Positions 24,568 to 38,133 of a DNA stretch of 64,000 bases are shown piece after piece. The position numbers and the translations under genes were made by a program. The notes under the pieces were generated by a model. The model saw only the letters and a list, made by a program, of their open reading frames with translations. It made no database searches and was not told the DNA's origin. Origin of the DNA: Daphnia pulex (lineage: Eukaryota > Arthropoda > Branchiopoda > Diplostraca > Daphniidae); NCBI RefSeq assembly GCF_021134715.1, contig NC_060023.1:10726001-10790000 (forward strand), written 5' to 3'. Within the stretch, counting starts at the first letter, position 1. Every line of letters begins with the position of its first letter.

Positions 24568-26145
24568 TTAGTTTTCAATGGAGCCAATCCGCCGATGGCG
24601 AATGTCGGTGCCCGCCGAACCCGCCATTATCGATCCTCCTTCCTGCTCGTTCAAGAGTAAATGTCTCTGCTGCTTCTTCTTCTTCCGGCTCTCTTCCTCC
24701 CGGATGTAACTGGCTTTCGAGTCGACAACGCTGAGAGCGATGCCCAGCTGCGCAGCATAGTACGTCGTCATGATCAGCACCTGTCGCCCGACATCAAGTG
24801 GATTATCAATCGCCGTAATATTAACTTGTTCACTTTTGTAATTGGAATATTATTCCTATACCTGGCCGTAAGGAATGGGCGAATAAAACATGTGAAATCC
24901 GATTATGGCATCCGAGATGACGAAGAAGAAACCCCCGACGCAAGAGCAAAGTTTCGTCCAGGTCCACAGATCCTGCGGGAAATTAAAAATAAATAAATTC
25001 GTGAGCGATTACACATCAGCCGACGTCCGCTTTGTATCGATCTGCACTCGCTTTAAATGACTTATTCGTTCAATTCACCTCGAAAAAGCGGACGCGGGCT
25101 GCGGCCCTCCACGCCATCGTGACCAAAAGGGCCGTGTAAATTGGAACGGTCATCTTGTAGATCAAAGTTTGCTGCGGCAGCCAGACGGAAAGACCTTATC
25201 AAATAAAATAGAAAACCCGGCGTGTGATCAATTTGTGTTTGATTGCTGCCAAGGGGCAATTTCATCTGAATTTACCAAACATCGAAGCGATGTACATGGG
25301 AATGCCTAGCGACAAGTTGAGCGGCTGGAATCCGAAAGCCGAGATGAAGAACATGTGACCGATGCCGAACGAGACCATCCCGTAGAGGAAGAGCTCACGC
25401 CAAACGAGCAGTCCGTCACCCAGGCACGAGAACATCAGACCAATCAAAATCCGTCGTGAAAAGGCGTACCTGTTGGATTGGGAATCAAAAAAAACAAACC
25501 AAATAAGTCTTTTGATTATTATTTTCCACGGTGAACGAACGGCCTTGAGGGTGAACGCCGAGTGCGCTTGCACCGACCAAAAGAAAGAAGACAAATCAAA
25601 ATAAAATCAACATTTGAATTATATAAGACTCTCACTCGTTGCCGAGGCTCATTCCGTGCATGAGCACAAAGAGGAGGAGACTGGCGACCGGCAGGCATTT
25701 GATGAACATGGCCAACAGCGACGGATTGTCTTCCGGAATGAACACGACGAAATAAATGGCCAACGTCTTGAAGAACGGCACCAATTTCGGCCCGATGCTC
25801 TTCAGCTAAACGCATTTTCCGTTTCGCGGAATGGCGAACAACCAAACAGGGGAGAGAAGATAATCAAAACAAACATTAACGCTAGACAATCAATCAACAT
25901 GGGAAAAAGGGAAAAAAGTCTTAATCGATAAGACAAAAGAAAAACCGGAGATAGTTGCGATGCGCTCTTGGTACAAAGGCCATCAGAGCAATCAGTATAG
26001 TTACATCCGTTCAACCCGCATTGATTACACACACACACAAATCACCATGTAGAACATCGAATAACATCATATACAGGCTTCAATTAAATTGTGTCTGTCT
26101 AAATTGAACAGGCTAAAAACATACCACTTGTTTTGGTGACGTCAT
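24568..26145 (-). CDS. TMEM86A: Lysoplasmalogenase, TMEM86/YhhN family
   Basis: Multi-pass membrane enzyme that hydrolyses the vinyl-ether bond of lysoplasmalogens. Six exons on the minus strand: 26145-26125, 25805-25636, 25469-25276, 25194-25079, 24972-24862, 24780-24568, 274 aa in all. The seven-residue first exon (MTSPKQV) joins LKSIGPKLVPFFKTLAIYF, the conserved family N-terminus. Later landmarks are EYAFSRRILIGLMFSCLGD, the FGIGHMFFISAFGF segment, MAWRAAARV, FFFVISDAIIGF (the conserved SD motif) and MTTYYAAQLGIALS. Hydrophobic helices fill most of the length, followed by a polar C-terminal tail with a KKKKQQ run. All exon phases agree. The TMEM86A versus TMEM86B label is not resolved. 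GDPGP1 lies upstream on the same strand. Confidence 0.92.
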
Positions 26146-26580
26146 AGCTCACGAAAGGACAATGGCAACAATGGGTGACGGAAGTGCGCACAAGTGTTGG
26201 AAAGTGGAGCACCAAAGAATTAAAAAAGAAAGCAGCCGAATTTCTTATTATTATTACAAAAGGCTCACTGCCAACAAGAAACGTCGGGGCTTCCGAAAGG
26301 ACTGGCGATGACTGTTGGTTGGTTTTCATGCGATCCACAGTTGTGAGTTGTGACTCTCAGTCTGCGAATCTACGCATCCACGATCGAAGAAAAGGAGGGG
26401 GGTCCGCACCCGTCGTTATCTAACCACCTCGTTCGTTCAGACGACGACGATTTAGCAAAGTTTTGTTTACCTGATTCTTTCGCCATCTAACGAGAAACAT
26501 TCCAACACTATCCAACAATAAGAAAAGAAAATTTAATCAAAATAATACAAAACAATAAGCGCCAAAAAATAAATGTTCTA

Positions 26581-28306
26581 TCAAGAGGAATCTTGAAAAG
26601 TGTCGTGGAAAAGTAGCGGGATTTTCGGCAGAACGCGCTGAAACCAAGGTGACGTCATGTCCTGCAGGATATTCGATACCGCCTCCTCTGTCATCGCTTC
26701 AAACTCGAATTTATCTATAATAAAAGCCCATTGATCGAGCCCCCCACAAAAAAGAAATGGATGTGAGACACTCATCGTTATTGAATTAAGAAAAATGTGA
26801 AATGAATGATTTGTTTTCAACCTGTCGTGAGCAAATGGCCGCCCATCTCGCACAAGGCGGGATTCATGCTGCCGTAATCTTTCTTCACTCCTGCGCGCGC
26901 ACAGTAAAAAAAAAAAATAGAAGAAAAATCATCGTCAATCATGGCCCAAGCAATTGCGCTTCCGCTCTACTAGTATTATATATATATACCGAAAGCGGGT
27001 TCTCGCGCCCAAAGAAAGACGCGCAGCGTCTCGTAAATCATCCCGTAATGGGCGTCGGCGTCGGCCGACAACCCCGGCCGCTGGACGTCGAAGCTTCTAC
27101 CGCGAGTGATGAACATATTGTGAGCCATTTGGTTCTGCCTCATGTAATCAGCCAAGGTGAAAACGTGCCTTTATATTGTACACGAAACGAGAAGTTGTGG
27201 ATGACAGGATAACGACATTTTCTATACTGTTTTTGTTTTTGTTTTTTTTTCAACGCGACGTTAGAAACGCCGAGCAGGTTTTACCTGGCCAGTTGGGCAG
27301 GATCATTATTGTCGAGCTGAAAGGCGAATCCTTTAGCCGGATAATCCGTCACGGCGAAACACGGACCAGCTATGCGCTCCACTGGCTAAATACGAAAGAA
27401 AAAGGAAACAAACGACTTTGTTTATTTAGGGTCTTCTAAACGACTCGAGTTTCATGCTCAAGTAAACACATGATTATTATTATAAATATTACCGCCGTCT
27501 CCAGATAAAGCTGCTCCTCCAAGTAATAGACGTGATAATGCTGGTGATTAACCGAGGCGCAGCCTCCCGCACTGCTAAAACCGGCCTTCAAACGTCTTGG
27601 ACCGCAGCAAAATATCAGAAAAACGGCCCCAAAAAATCATTTATTTAATTGGAAAAGAAAAGATAATGGTTATAATGTCTTGTGTATTTACGGATCGGTG
27701 CTGAGCAAAACGGTTGTCAGCAAAACTTGCAGGCCGTGAAGCGTGATGAGCTGCGGGATATTTTGCGTCATCCGGGGCACCAGTAAACAACTGCCGAATT
27801 CGATCGGACTGATGTTGATGAGGAGGAACGTATCGCTATCGTCTTTGTCGACTGCTGGTAGCTCCTCCGGTCCCATGACGACCTCCCTCTCGGTAACTTG
27901 ATTAAAGTTAAACTGTTTGACATCGAAATTGGGATTCACCTTCTGGAAATTCTGAGCCGGTCGCCTCCATCCGGGTTTGGACTTTTCCGGATTGTACTTA
28001 TAATATATTCAAATATAAGATGAAAATTAACCAAATTGTTTACAAAATTTATATGGTAATGCTCGAATTCAAATGAAGCGCTGAGCGGTATGTATGTATA
28101 TAAACCTGTGCAACGAATCCGTATTTCCCCGCAATAACTTTATTCTGAAGGCGATCAAGACGGTAAAAGCAGACGGCTGAATCAGCGGCCTCTTTCCAGC
28201 GGCTCTTGAGGACTCTGTCAAATTCGGAATGTTGCTGGCGGATGATGGCCGACGATGAAGGTGCGGAGGTCACCAGCCTAGACTCGCGAATAATAAAACT
28301 GCCCAT
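26581..28306 (-). CDS. GDPGP1: GDP-D-glucose phosphorylase 1
   Basis: GalT/HIT-superfamily enzyme that phosphorolyses GDP-D-glucose, thought to clear misformed GDP-glucose in the cytosol. Seven exons on the minus strand: 28306-28106, 27996-27692, 27595-27493, 27385-27285, 27168-26990, 26878-26822, 26714-26581, 359 aa (human 385). Motifs in order: KYGFVAQ, FNFNQVTEREVV, LLINISPIEFGSCLLVPRM, GCASVNHQHYHVYYLEEQL (the HIT-like His triad region), the AHNMFITRG segment, VFLWARE and CEMGGHLLTT. These match the GDPGP1 order. The start is the ATG at 28306 (MGSFIIRESRL). All junction phases agree, including the small 57-bp exon. Confidence 0.92.
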
Positions 28307-31300
28307 CACCACGGTTCTGTCGAAGCAAACTGACGATGGCCTAAAAGACGATTTTACATTTTTTAAATGGCTAAATGACTATAGGTCAAACTAGAATACA
28401 ACGACGATCTCATAACGTCCAGTATTTTACGACGTGACGTTTGTATCTGGCGTAAACGTTTAAGGACATTTGGTACCTGTGGATTTTGAATGGGAAATGA
28501 TTGGGCCTGGTGGAATTCTCACCTTTCTAGGAACCGAGACATATCCTTTATATGTGTGCTGGACTAGGTTATTGGTCTCAAAAGAAGATAGTCGAGTTCC
28601 ACGACAAAGGAAAGTCTTTCAATGGAATGAAATTTTGAAATGATCTTTGTCAGGTACAGTTATACATTTTCCGAGTATCAGAAGTCCAGACTGACTTAGT
28701 CACTAACCAAATTTACCGGGGTAAAGTAGCCATCCAGCTGATAGCCTAAATGGAGTAATTATTGGATCATTCAAGACTTGGACGTAATAGTCCTTTGCTA
28801 CTTTCATTCTTCAATTGGTCTAAATCATTAGCAATCATTTGAACTTGGGTGAAATAGAGTTCGCACATCCCAGTTCCATATATTACAACGTGCTGCCCTG
28901 AGGTCCGTCTGTGGTGAATCTGTAACGGGACATAAAAAGCCTTCCACCTGCCGAGCGTTTATAATCGACGTAACCTAATTTGCATATATAGCGCCGCTAT
29001 ATTGCGGATTGTAAGAAATCCGAAATTAGAAAATAAATCACGCCATCGCCCAAATAAATCAATCGTATTGTTAACGGGACTTTTTTTTTGTGTCGTACCT
29101 ACTAGCAATATTAGTCCATCACATCTTGTTGACTTTCAATGAATCATTGCAAATTGCCTTCCAGATATGATAAATTCGCTACGATCGCAAATTTTATTTC
29201 CACTTGGCATTGTCCAAAAGTTCTTGGTTCTGTTATAACAAAAGTTGAACATACATCCTATATTCTCGAGATATTTCTACTATAATGGGCGGAACATAAA
29301 TTTGTTCTGAAACAAAATCTATACGAGTCAAGCGATGCATGTTTGGAAAGAAAATGTTTGGATAAAAACAGCTGAAGCGCAGCAGCAGGGTATTTTTTGG
29401 CATCGTGAAAAAGCGTGAAAAAGATATCGTTGCCAAAACACAATTAACAGACCAAAGCGAATTGCTGCTCTCGGAGGAGCTTCTCTATATACACGTTTGA
29501 TGGGAAAGTTTGTTGGCCAATAAAACAAAGGACATGTAGCCATTACAACGGAATAGATCCGACAAGTTCTATGGCGTCTGAGACAATTTGAATGCAAAAA
29601 TGTCTGATACACGAGATCCCTCTTACACATACGGACATGACCAAATAGAATTTAGCGCGCACATTGAATATTTTGTACATCAAGAGAACTTTTGGAAACA
29701 TATAGCAAGTCCTTTTTGTTGGTTTTATATGTTGCGCGGAGTCCTTGTGAATAAAATTTGGAAACAAATCCCCAAAGAACAATAAATTCCGGTAGCCTTT
29801 TAGAGAGACCAAAGAAGGACGTCGCTGATTGGCAGACCTACATGCAGGATCATTAAACCTTTCCAAAAATGACGTCCGCTTACATTGAAAAATTACGTTA
29901 AAATCGATCAAACAAAACTAATCTTATTATGGCAAAGTGAAAAGATATGGGCATTTGTAAAAATTCTAGAAAAGAAAATTCACAACCAACACAACTCATA
30001 AATAATACGACAGCAGGCGAAAATATGATCAAATTTAGTAATAGTTTAATTGAAAAATAGCACCAATCAAATCAATAAAAAAATCTAATTCCCACTTTTA
30101 GTTGGCTATTTTATCAGGCCATTTCGGCTTATAATATTAGTTGGGAAATCCAATAAATCTTCCGTTACGATCTCACGGGGGTCTTACCTATAACGATTCA
30201 ACCGTTAAAAAACGTAGCAAACCGCCAAACCCACAAGTATATAGTAGCCGCGCAATAATTCTACTGCCCTAGAAAGAAAAATCATTATATATTTTGTCTG
30301 ACACGGTTATCGGACATCTTTTCTTTTCTCCTATTTCGGACTCTCCTCTTACCGGTGAAACGACCAAAGGTATTAACGCGCTGCTGGCCTTCGTGAAATA
30401 GAGTTTCAAAGGTCTAACACGGAAAGGGCACTGCTATAGTGTAGACTTGTGATCTTTCGCGTGCCAAGGGGAAATCCAAGCATCAGCATCACTGACATTA
30501 TATACAGAGGATTCCGGCGTTCCGTTATGCTCTCTTTCAACGTCGACGACCATGTTTGGGGAAGGATAATGGCAGAGTAACAAAAGAACATGGCTCGAGA
30601 GCAAATAAATCTCTGTGACTTGTATATATACGTGTACCTTCGCTTCTTCTAACTATATATCTCCATAGTTTTTGACGTAATAGAATCTAAATCCAAAAGA
30701 AAAATTCACAACCACCAAAAACTCGGCAGCTACTTGATTGCGGTGACGGCGAATTTAGATAAGACCTCTTTATAGAGTAAAAATTGAAATACAAACAAAT
30801 TGTATGATCATTTGTCTTTCCCTCTTTGGTTGGCGGTTTGCGGTCAAATATTATGCATGCACCAGGTAAATATCATATGGGACAATCTCGGTGAATTTAG
30901 GATGGATAAACTAAATAGTGTTACATTCTTTATCCAAGAGACCATGTTCTGTTTTTTCGTAACAACCTGCTTATATCCTTTGTTTTGGAAATATGCTGAC
31001 TTGGGACCTCAGGCTTGGTGATGTTACTGTTGAATAGGGACGAAGAAGAAGAACAAAGCCAATCAACTTGGTAGTTCAAGCTAACATAGTTTAGGACCCG
31101 AGTCCATAAATTAAATGCTACACACGGTGGGTCAGAGACCCTAAAAGAGGGTTCGGTCGGAGTCGGGTTTTCACGAGATAAGTTTTGAGTCCATTTGTGT
31201 TATCTTTTCCCCCATGCTGGAACTGCTGTAGTTACGGAAATAACACCCGCCAACGACCCAAGGCACACACGGTCACGCCCATTATTTTCCTACACATTTA

Positions 31301-34300
31301 TATCTTAATTTCGATCAGGAGGGGCCTGTGTTTAAAACGATGCCACACAATTCCATTTTTTGAAGAAAAACTTTCGGTCAAAATGATATAATTGCAGTGC
31401 CCCACTTTTCTTTCTTACAAAGGATAGTACGCTGGATATCCTTTAGTGCTGAACATCTGATATGAAGAAAGTTACCCCTTTTCACACTTGCTGATGCTAT
31501 ACGGTCGACACGGTTCCGTTTAACGGGAACAGAAAAATCACATAAAAGCATCACTTGACTTTCACGAGGAAAAAACGTTTTGAAACGAATTCGAAGCAGT
31601 CCATTTCGTTTCAATTTACGACTTGTTTTTCATGATGTCAGCATTCGTTAACGAAGCTATATAGCTGCTCTCTCTCAGACTCTCTATATGGTTTTCACAT
31701 GGACCTATACATGCAATTTTTCTCCATAGATTATTGACACATGTCCTTTGCCGGCGTCATCTTGACCATTTGCGCTCCGTTTGCGCTTCTTTTTTTTTTG
31801 TAACACGGCGACATCAAGTCACGAACGGGAAAAACGTTTTCTTTTTTGTAGGTCGTCGTTTCTTCTTTCTCTCGACTAATTGGCTGCCATCACACACTAC
31901 TCCAAAGACTGTGAGTTATTTATTTCTCTAGAGAGTTTTAGGTCATCTCATACATACGCTGAAAACAACAATTGACACTTCAAGTATAGTAGTTTTTCCC
32001 ACTCGAACATTTGCTACAAACATGTCATGCTGTCGGGTGATAAATCCAGCTTAACATATTGCCATCCGCTTAAAGCTTTTTAAGCTGGAAATGTTTGGCA
32101 GTGACTCTGCAGTCTGAAGAATGCCATCCGTTCATTTCATTTACGCCAACAGGTTCGCGACTTATTTTTGAAATGAATTTTTCATTTCCCCTCAAGTGGA
32201 ACTATTTTCAATTGAATAGCGGCGGAATTTCAATGAAGCTGGAATTTATTCATTCATTCACGCGGGAATAATGTCACGAATGATTGCACCTGAATTTGTA
32301 TAGCTCCTATATACATTGTTCTGTCTAAGGAAGCGTTTTTTAAAAACCCTAATTAACGTCGAACAATTCGAATTCAATATTAATCGGTGCAATTAAAATA
32401 TTGACGGCATCATGATAAGGCATAAATATCACGCAATGGAATTCTTCGTCGTAGCACCTGTCGTCGATTCTTTTTGATAATAACACAAAACACCTGGCAC
32501 TCCGCATAAATTAGATGCGGTGCAGCTTAATTAGAATTAAGCGATAAGACGAAATGGCGGTGAGTTAAAAGAGTCAAATCCTCGTTAATTGTTCCCTCTT
32601 GGCCTAACAAAAAAAGGGTCCTGGAGGGTCTTATTGTGGCAATTTCGGTCTAAAAGTTATTATCTGCAGGTTTCGTATACATTTTTTCTTTTATCTTGTA
32701 TTCGGTAAGGGGGCCTAGTCTACTTGCTGAAACGAACTATTTGATCCAAAAATAATTCCGATCCGTTCAGTGGATGTCAAGCGTGACACGAAAAAACCGC
32801 TTTTATCGTTTTTGCGGTTTGGATTTAAGGGAAGGGGTTGATTTTTAATGATTTAAGTCAGCTATTAGATAATGTCGTCTGCTTCTGTTTTGTTTCTGAA
32901 AAATTGAGACGAAGTTGAGGACAAGAAGTAAAAAGAAATGATGGCATTCAAAATCCAGCTGAAGGTAAAATTCTATTTGAAATGATTATATGGATTGCTA
33001 AAGTAATTTTTTAATTAATGTTAAAAGTCGATCTGGAAAGATATCACGTTGCTTTGAGAAAACAGCATGGCCAACCCAACATCTAGCCTTGCCTTTGCTT
33101 TTAGAGATAAAAGTAATTGATTTTGAAAATCATTTAATAATCTATGTGAACATCATTCCAGTGTTGTTCCTGCAGGAAAATCAAAAGTATGTGGTAATCA
33201 TGTTGCATTAGAAAACATGGTAACATGGTAACAAAATTTTTCATTTCTCGTAAAAGTCTTCTTTTGAAATGTTCATGCTGCAGTATTAATAATTGTGGCT
33301 TCCAACAGTTTTACTTTGCAAATTTATGTATCATTTTAAACTCTTTGATTTTCTTGGGAGAACAACACTGGAATAATTTGCTGACAAATACGTTTCAGAG
33401 TTTAGTGTGTGTTGAATGATATTCCAATTAAAAAACGCTTTGAACTCTAATCTCTAGAAGCAAAGTTCTACAGCCAGAAAATGTTTTATCCAAAAGGGAC
33501 CTGATGCCATTCCGGCAGCTCCTCGTTACAACCGCCGTGCTATAAAATTCAGGAAGAAAACACCACTCAGATATCCTATTGGAATTCCAAGGTCTGTTTG
33601 AAAATAATTTTAACATTCTTATTTTTTTTCCTCCTCCTTTACTTTCACCTTTGCTATATATTTTTTTCACGTTTCTCTGCACCGGCAATTATTGTTGCTG
33701 TATAAATACTTGCGACTGGCGAACAGGCGAAGCTTATGTCAAAGAAATTATTCGGGTGTGACAAAGGGCGGGAGTTCCGGTAGATGGAAATAAGAAAAAG
33801 AAACCGGAATTGAAGGATGCGAGCAGTGGAGCATATCTAACGACGAATCCTTGAACGGAAGTGTGCTGGTAATATGACAGTAGCAAGGTGTGTACCAGGC
33901 CCACCCATTTACGAGAGATGCTACTATACACAAGTCGTGAGAACGTTCTTCGGTACGTGCAATGTTTTTTTTTTTTTTTTAAGTGAGCCAAGTTCTGAAT
34001 TCTGAAAAGACCCTTGTAGGTGCACGAAATATTAAAAAATGTGTTAGGATAGCCTTTTCGATGTTCAAATTTGGCGGTTGCGGGTTATAAAGGACGGCGA
34101 CTATCTTTCTTTCTCTTTCGGGAAAGATTATGACACTCTTAGGCTGGCTCTGTTCGGGACTCAGTCGCTCTCTCGCCTCGCTAGAATGTCGACGTACCTT
34201 CCAGCAGTAGCTCGAGCGTGAAAGCATTTGCTGTGCCGCTGTATCCACCAACTATAGACTCGATATCATTTTCGTCCGCCTTTGCGCCCCAATTGGATTA

Positions 34301-34314
34301 TTTATATTCGAAAC
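28307..34314. other. Six-kilobase gene-poor intergenic region
   Basis: Only short ORFs occur (for example 29543-29911 minus and 29588-29785 plus), overlapping on opposite strands and with no domain, splice pattern or codon signature that I trust. The DNA is AT-rich. No transposon ends, tRNA or array of repeats was recognised. It may hold regulatory DNA, introns of a non-coding transcript or decayed repeats. Confidence 0.5.
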
Positions 34315-37300
34315 ATGGCTAACCCTCGAGTCACGTATTATCACCTTGTTCTCCTTCCTATCTGCCTGCTGACCACAGTGATGCTTCAGGTGGTAATATC
34401 GGCCGAAAATCTAGTCCAGTTGCCGATTATCGTTTCACCGATTCATTATCGATTGACATTGTTACCCATTTTGGAAGACGATTCTCGTTTGTGCGGTCAC
34501 GTCTGGATTGACGTCAAAGCCCGTTCAGAAACAAACATCATTCTTCTACACTTGTCAGAGTTGAAGATCCTTAAAACCATCGTTCTGCCAATATCGTCGG
34601 ATGTGAATGAAAGAGCCACTCAGTACCGATCCGAGGATGATGTAGCGGTGGAGAATTTGTGTTTTAATTCAGCCGTTTATCACGATTCGACTATGGATCT
34701 TTCCAATATCGCTCTCGATCATCACCTAGATGGACAGAAGCAGCTCTTGAGCATTGTCTTGGGTGAATCTTTGAAAAAGGGAGCCTACTATCGAATCGGT
34801 TTACTCTACACCGGTAACATTTACGAAGACAACACAGGATTTTTCCGGGCAAAATACGAAGCTGGAGGTGAAACTGACTGTTGCAAAAGGTACGTACTGG
34901 TTTACTTTGTATAAATAATCCTGATGATAATCAATTTGGGACACTCTGGATTTACAGGACAGTTGCTGCCACACAACTGGAGGCCATTCAGGGTATTTTA
35001 TCTTTGTATAATTTATGCCCCGAGTGGTAGAAAAGTGTTTGACGACAAACTTATTTTCTTTTTTCATGATTTTATGCGTTTGAAACGATTAGCCCGCAAG
35101 ATGTTCCCATGCATAGATGAGCCGGATAAGAAAGCTACTTTCCAGTTAACGGTGGGACACTTTTTTGCCTTGAAAGCCATCAACAATATGCCGCTTAAAT
35201 CTTCAGCGCCAATGTATGTTCCACCGTGACTAAAAAACAAAGTTTTTTCGAATATGTATCTATAGCTATTTCAAATGATTAATGGACAACTATTGTGTTT
35301 TCTCAGGGCCACAGTGGAGCATTGGGTATGGGACACTTTCGAGACGACACCGGTCATGTCAACATACTTGGTTGCCTGCGTACTCACTGAATTCGGTCAT
35401 GTGGAAACCGTGTATCATTCAATCAGTGGAAAGGACGTCCCTATTCGATTGTGGACGCACCGTCACCGACTTGCCCATCTGGATTTTGCACTCAACTTGA
35501 TACCCAAGGCATTGGACAGATTGGAGGACTATACGGGTATACCTTATTCTTTGCCAAAGCTGGACGTCGTCGCCCTTCCTGGATACGAGGAAGGAAAAGC
35601 CATGGAGAACTGGGGGCTCATTATTCACAGTGAAATGAATTTGCTGGTGGACGACACAACGGATAGCATAGACAAGTCGATAGTCGGTTCGTTTTTTTAC
35701 AAGTTTATGCCCAAAAAGGACTTGTAAGTTAAATTCATTCAATTTTCTTTTCAGCGGCTACTATTGTTCATGAACTCGCACACCAATGGATTGGTAATCT
35801 CGTATCAGCTACTTCGTGGGACGATATATGGTGAATTAATTTAAATCATTCAATTTAAATGTGTTGCGTCATCCAGAAATTATTTTCCAAGGTTGAACGA
35901 AGGCCTTACCACTTTGATGGAGAGTTTCATTTTGGAACAAGTATAAAACTTCACAAATTTATCGTTATTTCTGAATAATAATTTTGGCCTTTTTAGGTGG
36001 CATCTGATTTGGAACACGAATCGGTGATGCTTGTCTTTCTTCAAGAGGTTATGAGAAGTGATCTTTTGAGTACTCAATTCCCTCTCAGCGCTCCAGCTAG
36101 CAGTTTTCCCACGGCCGATGAAAAATTTGACGTCATCACTTACGCAAAAGGTAAGAATTTCGCCAAAATATTCCAGCATTTCTGTCAAATTCACGATGAC
36201 TTTTCACGATGACAGGAGCTGCAATTTTCCGCATGGCAAGAAGTTTCGTTGGTCCCGAGGCTTTCCAATCAGCCATCCGCCGATATTTAACCAAATTGCA
36301 AGTTATATTCTTTTGTTTGTTGTTACGCGTTGATAATTCAAACGCCAGAAGCGCATGATAACAAATCTGCGGTTTGATTTCTCTGTGCAGTCAGTTTTCA
36401 AGTGCCAATAGCACAGATATGTGGAATATGATCAATCAAGAAGCCCGTCGCACACACACCATTTCCGGTCGGATGAGCGTAGCTCGAATCATGAAAACAT
36501 GGACGCAACAGCCTGGATATCCGCTCGTTCATGTCCATCGAGGCAAAAATGGAATCCTGCATATCAGTCAAGTAAGTCTTCATAACGAAATCAATCAACA
36601 TTAACTATAGGGGTGATTGTGGACAATCCAAAATGAATTTGATTGATGTCCATTCCTAGAGACCGTTCAAAAGTGAGGATGTTCCCGCCATAGATAACGC
36701 TACAATGGCCATATCGGCGTCATGGTGGGTTCCCATTTCCATGACGAATGGTGAGCAACGTAAATTTTCACCAAAGGATTTGCTTCCCGTCGCCTGGTTA
36801 TCACCTCGAAAACCTTCGATGGAATTCCAAGGCACGATGGGAGACAACACTTGGGTGTTGGTGAACCAACAGGCCGGCAACTACTACCGTGTCAACTACG
36901 ACAAACAAAACTGGGATCTTCTATCTCAGCAGTTGATGCGCAATCACACCGTCATTCCATTTATCTCGCGGTCACAGCTCGTCGACGACGCTTTCGTTTT
37001 GGGACACGCGAAAATTATCACGTACGACGTAGCGCTCGATATGATTCGATATCTGTCCAATACGAACGATGACCTTTTGATCCGAAGAGTCGCCCAAAGT
37101 CACATCCAGTTTATTGAAGGAACCTCTGAAAATGCAATTAAAAATCCCGAAAGAGAGGTAACAATTATTTATTACTTTTCTTAATTGATGATAGTCTAAA
37201 ACAAGATTGTTTTACAAAGAAACTGATCAGGAGTATGTCGTCGTATCTTAATCGGGATCGGAAATCTCGAATGGCGAAAATGTCTACAAATGATTTGAGG

Positions 37301-38133
37301 GATTTGAGCACCGGTGATTGCGACGTGGGAGATCGCCAATGCGTCAATAAAGCTCTTCTACTTTTCCAGGCCTTTATTAGCGGCTCTACCCTTCCAGTAG
37401 ACGACAAGTGAGTATTGAATATGAAAATGCAATGCTTCTTTTATTAACTGAACTTGTTTGTTAGATCCGCCAACTCAGACTCAATATGGTGTGCTGCTAT
37501 CCGCCACGGAAGCAATTCAGAATGGGACTTTGCATGGAATATGACACGCTCATCCGACCTTCAATCGTCATTAGTAAGGAGGAAGATGCTCAAAGCAATG
37601 TGTTGCACTACGGACTCGATTCATTCCAAGCAATTACTGACACGAGTTTTACATCCAAACATCAAACAACGACCGAAAGACACTTCAATGATCATGAATC
37701 ACTTGATAAAGAATCCTTCAGCTCGACCGATTGCCCTCAACTTTATGCTGTCAAACTTTGCTTTCCTCCACAAACAGTAAGCACTCTCTCTCTCTATCGA
37801 AATAGGCCGTCAACTATTGAGTCTAATTGAAACGCTATTGTTCAACCTAGTTTCCGAAATCCTTCCGTGACTTCTGAATTACTTACGGCCTTCGCCAAAC
37901 ATTCCTACTCAAGCGAAGAACTGGAAAAGGTTGGATTTCATTTTACCTTCTAAAATTAACGAATCAATCAATTTGGTTTTTCTTAAAAGGTGAGAGCGTT
38001 CGTCATGAATAACTCAAACGAGCTGGAGGCCGGAGGTGTTAATCGTATTCTCGCTGCTGTAAGAAATAATCTCTTTTGGTTGGAACTCACCAGCGACAAT
38101 TTCCGAGGAGCTCTTCATTCCGATAATAAGTAG
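34315..38133 (+). CDS. Aminopeptidase N-like M1 metalloprotease, copy A
   Basis: Secreted zinc aminopeptidase of the M1 family, probably digestive or processing. Fourteen exons: 34315-34889, 34958-34992, 35093-35213, 35307-35686, 35755-35830, 35892-35940, 35997-36150, 36216-36297, 36391-36571, 36660-37157, 37220-37407, 37465-37776, 37851-37929, 37990-38133, 957 aa in all. A signal peptide follows the ATG at 34315. Zinc site: HELAH at 376-380 with the third ligand E399 in WLNEGLTT. The exopeptidase motif reads KAMEN instead of GAMEN. The catalytic Tyr segment is VITYAKGAAIFRM. The C-terminal ERAP1-like domain is present. No C-terminal GPI signal is seen. Intron 8 (36298-36390) starts with GC. 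A 35-bp exon (34958) is shared with copy B. Confidence 0.92.

Noticed and set aside
25519-25845. 108-aa minus-strand ORF near the TMEM86 gene
   Set aside because: Out of frame with TMEM86 exon 2, whose correct frame gives the conserved LKSIGPKLVPFF segment.
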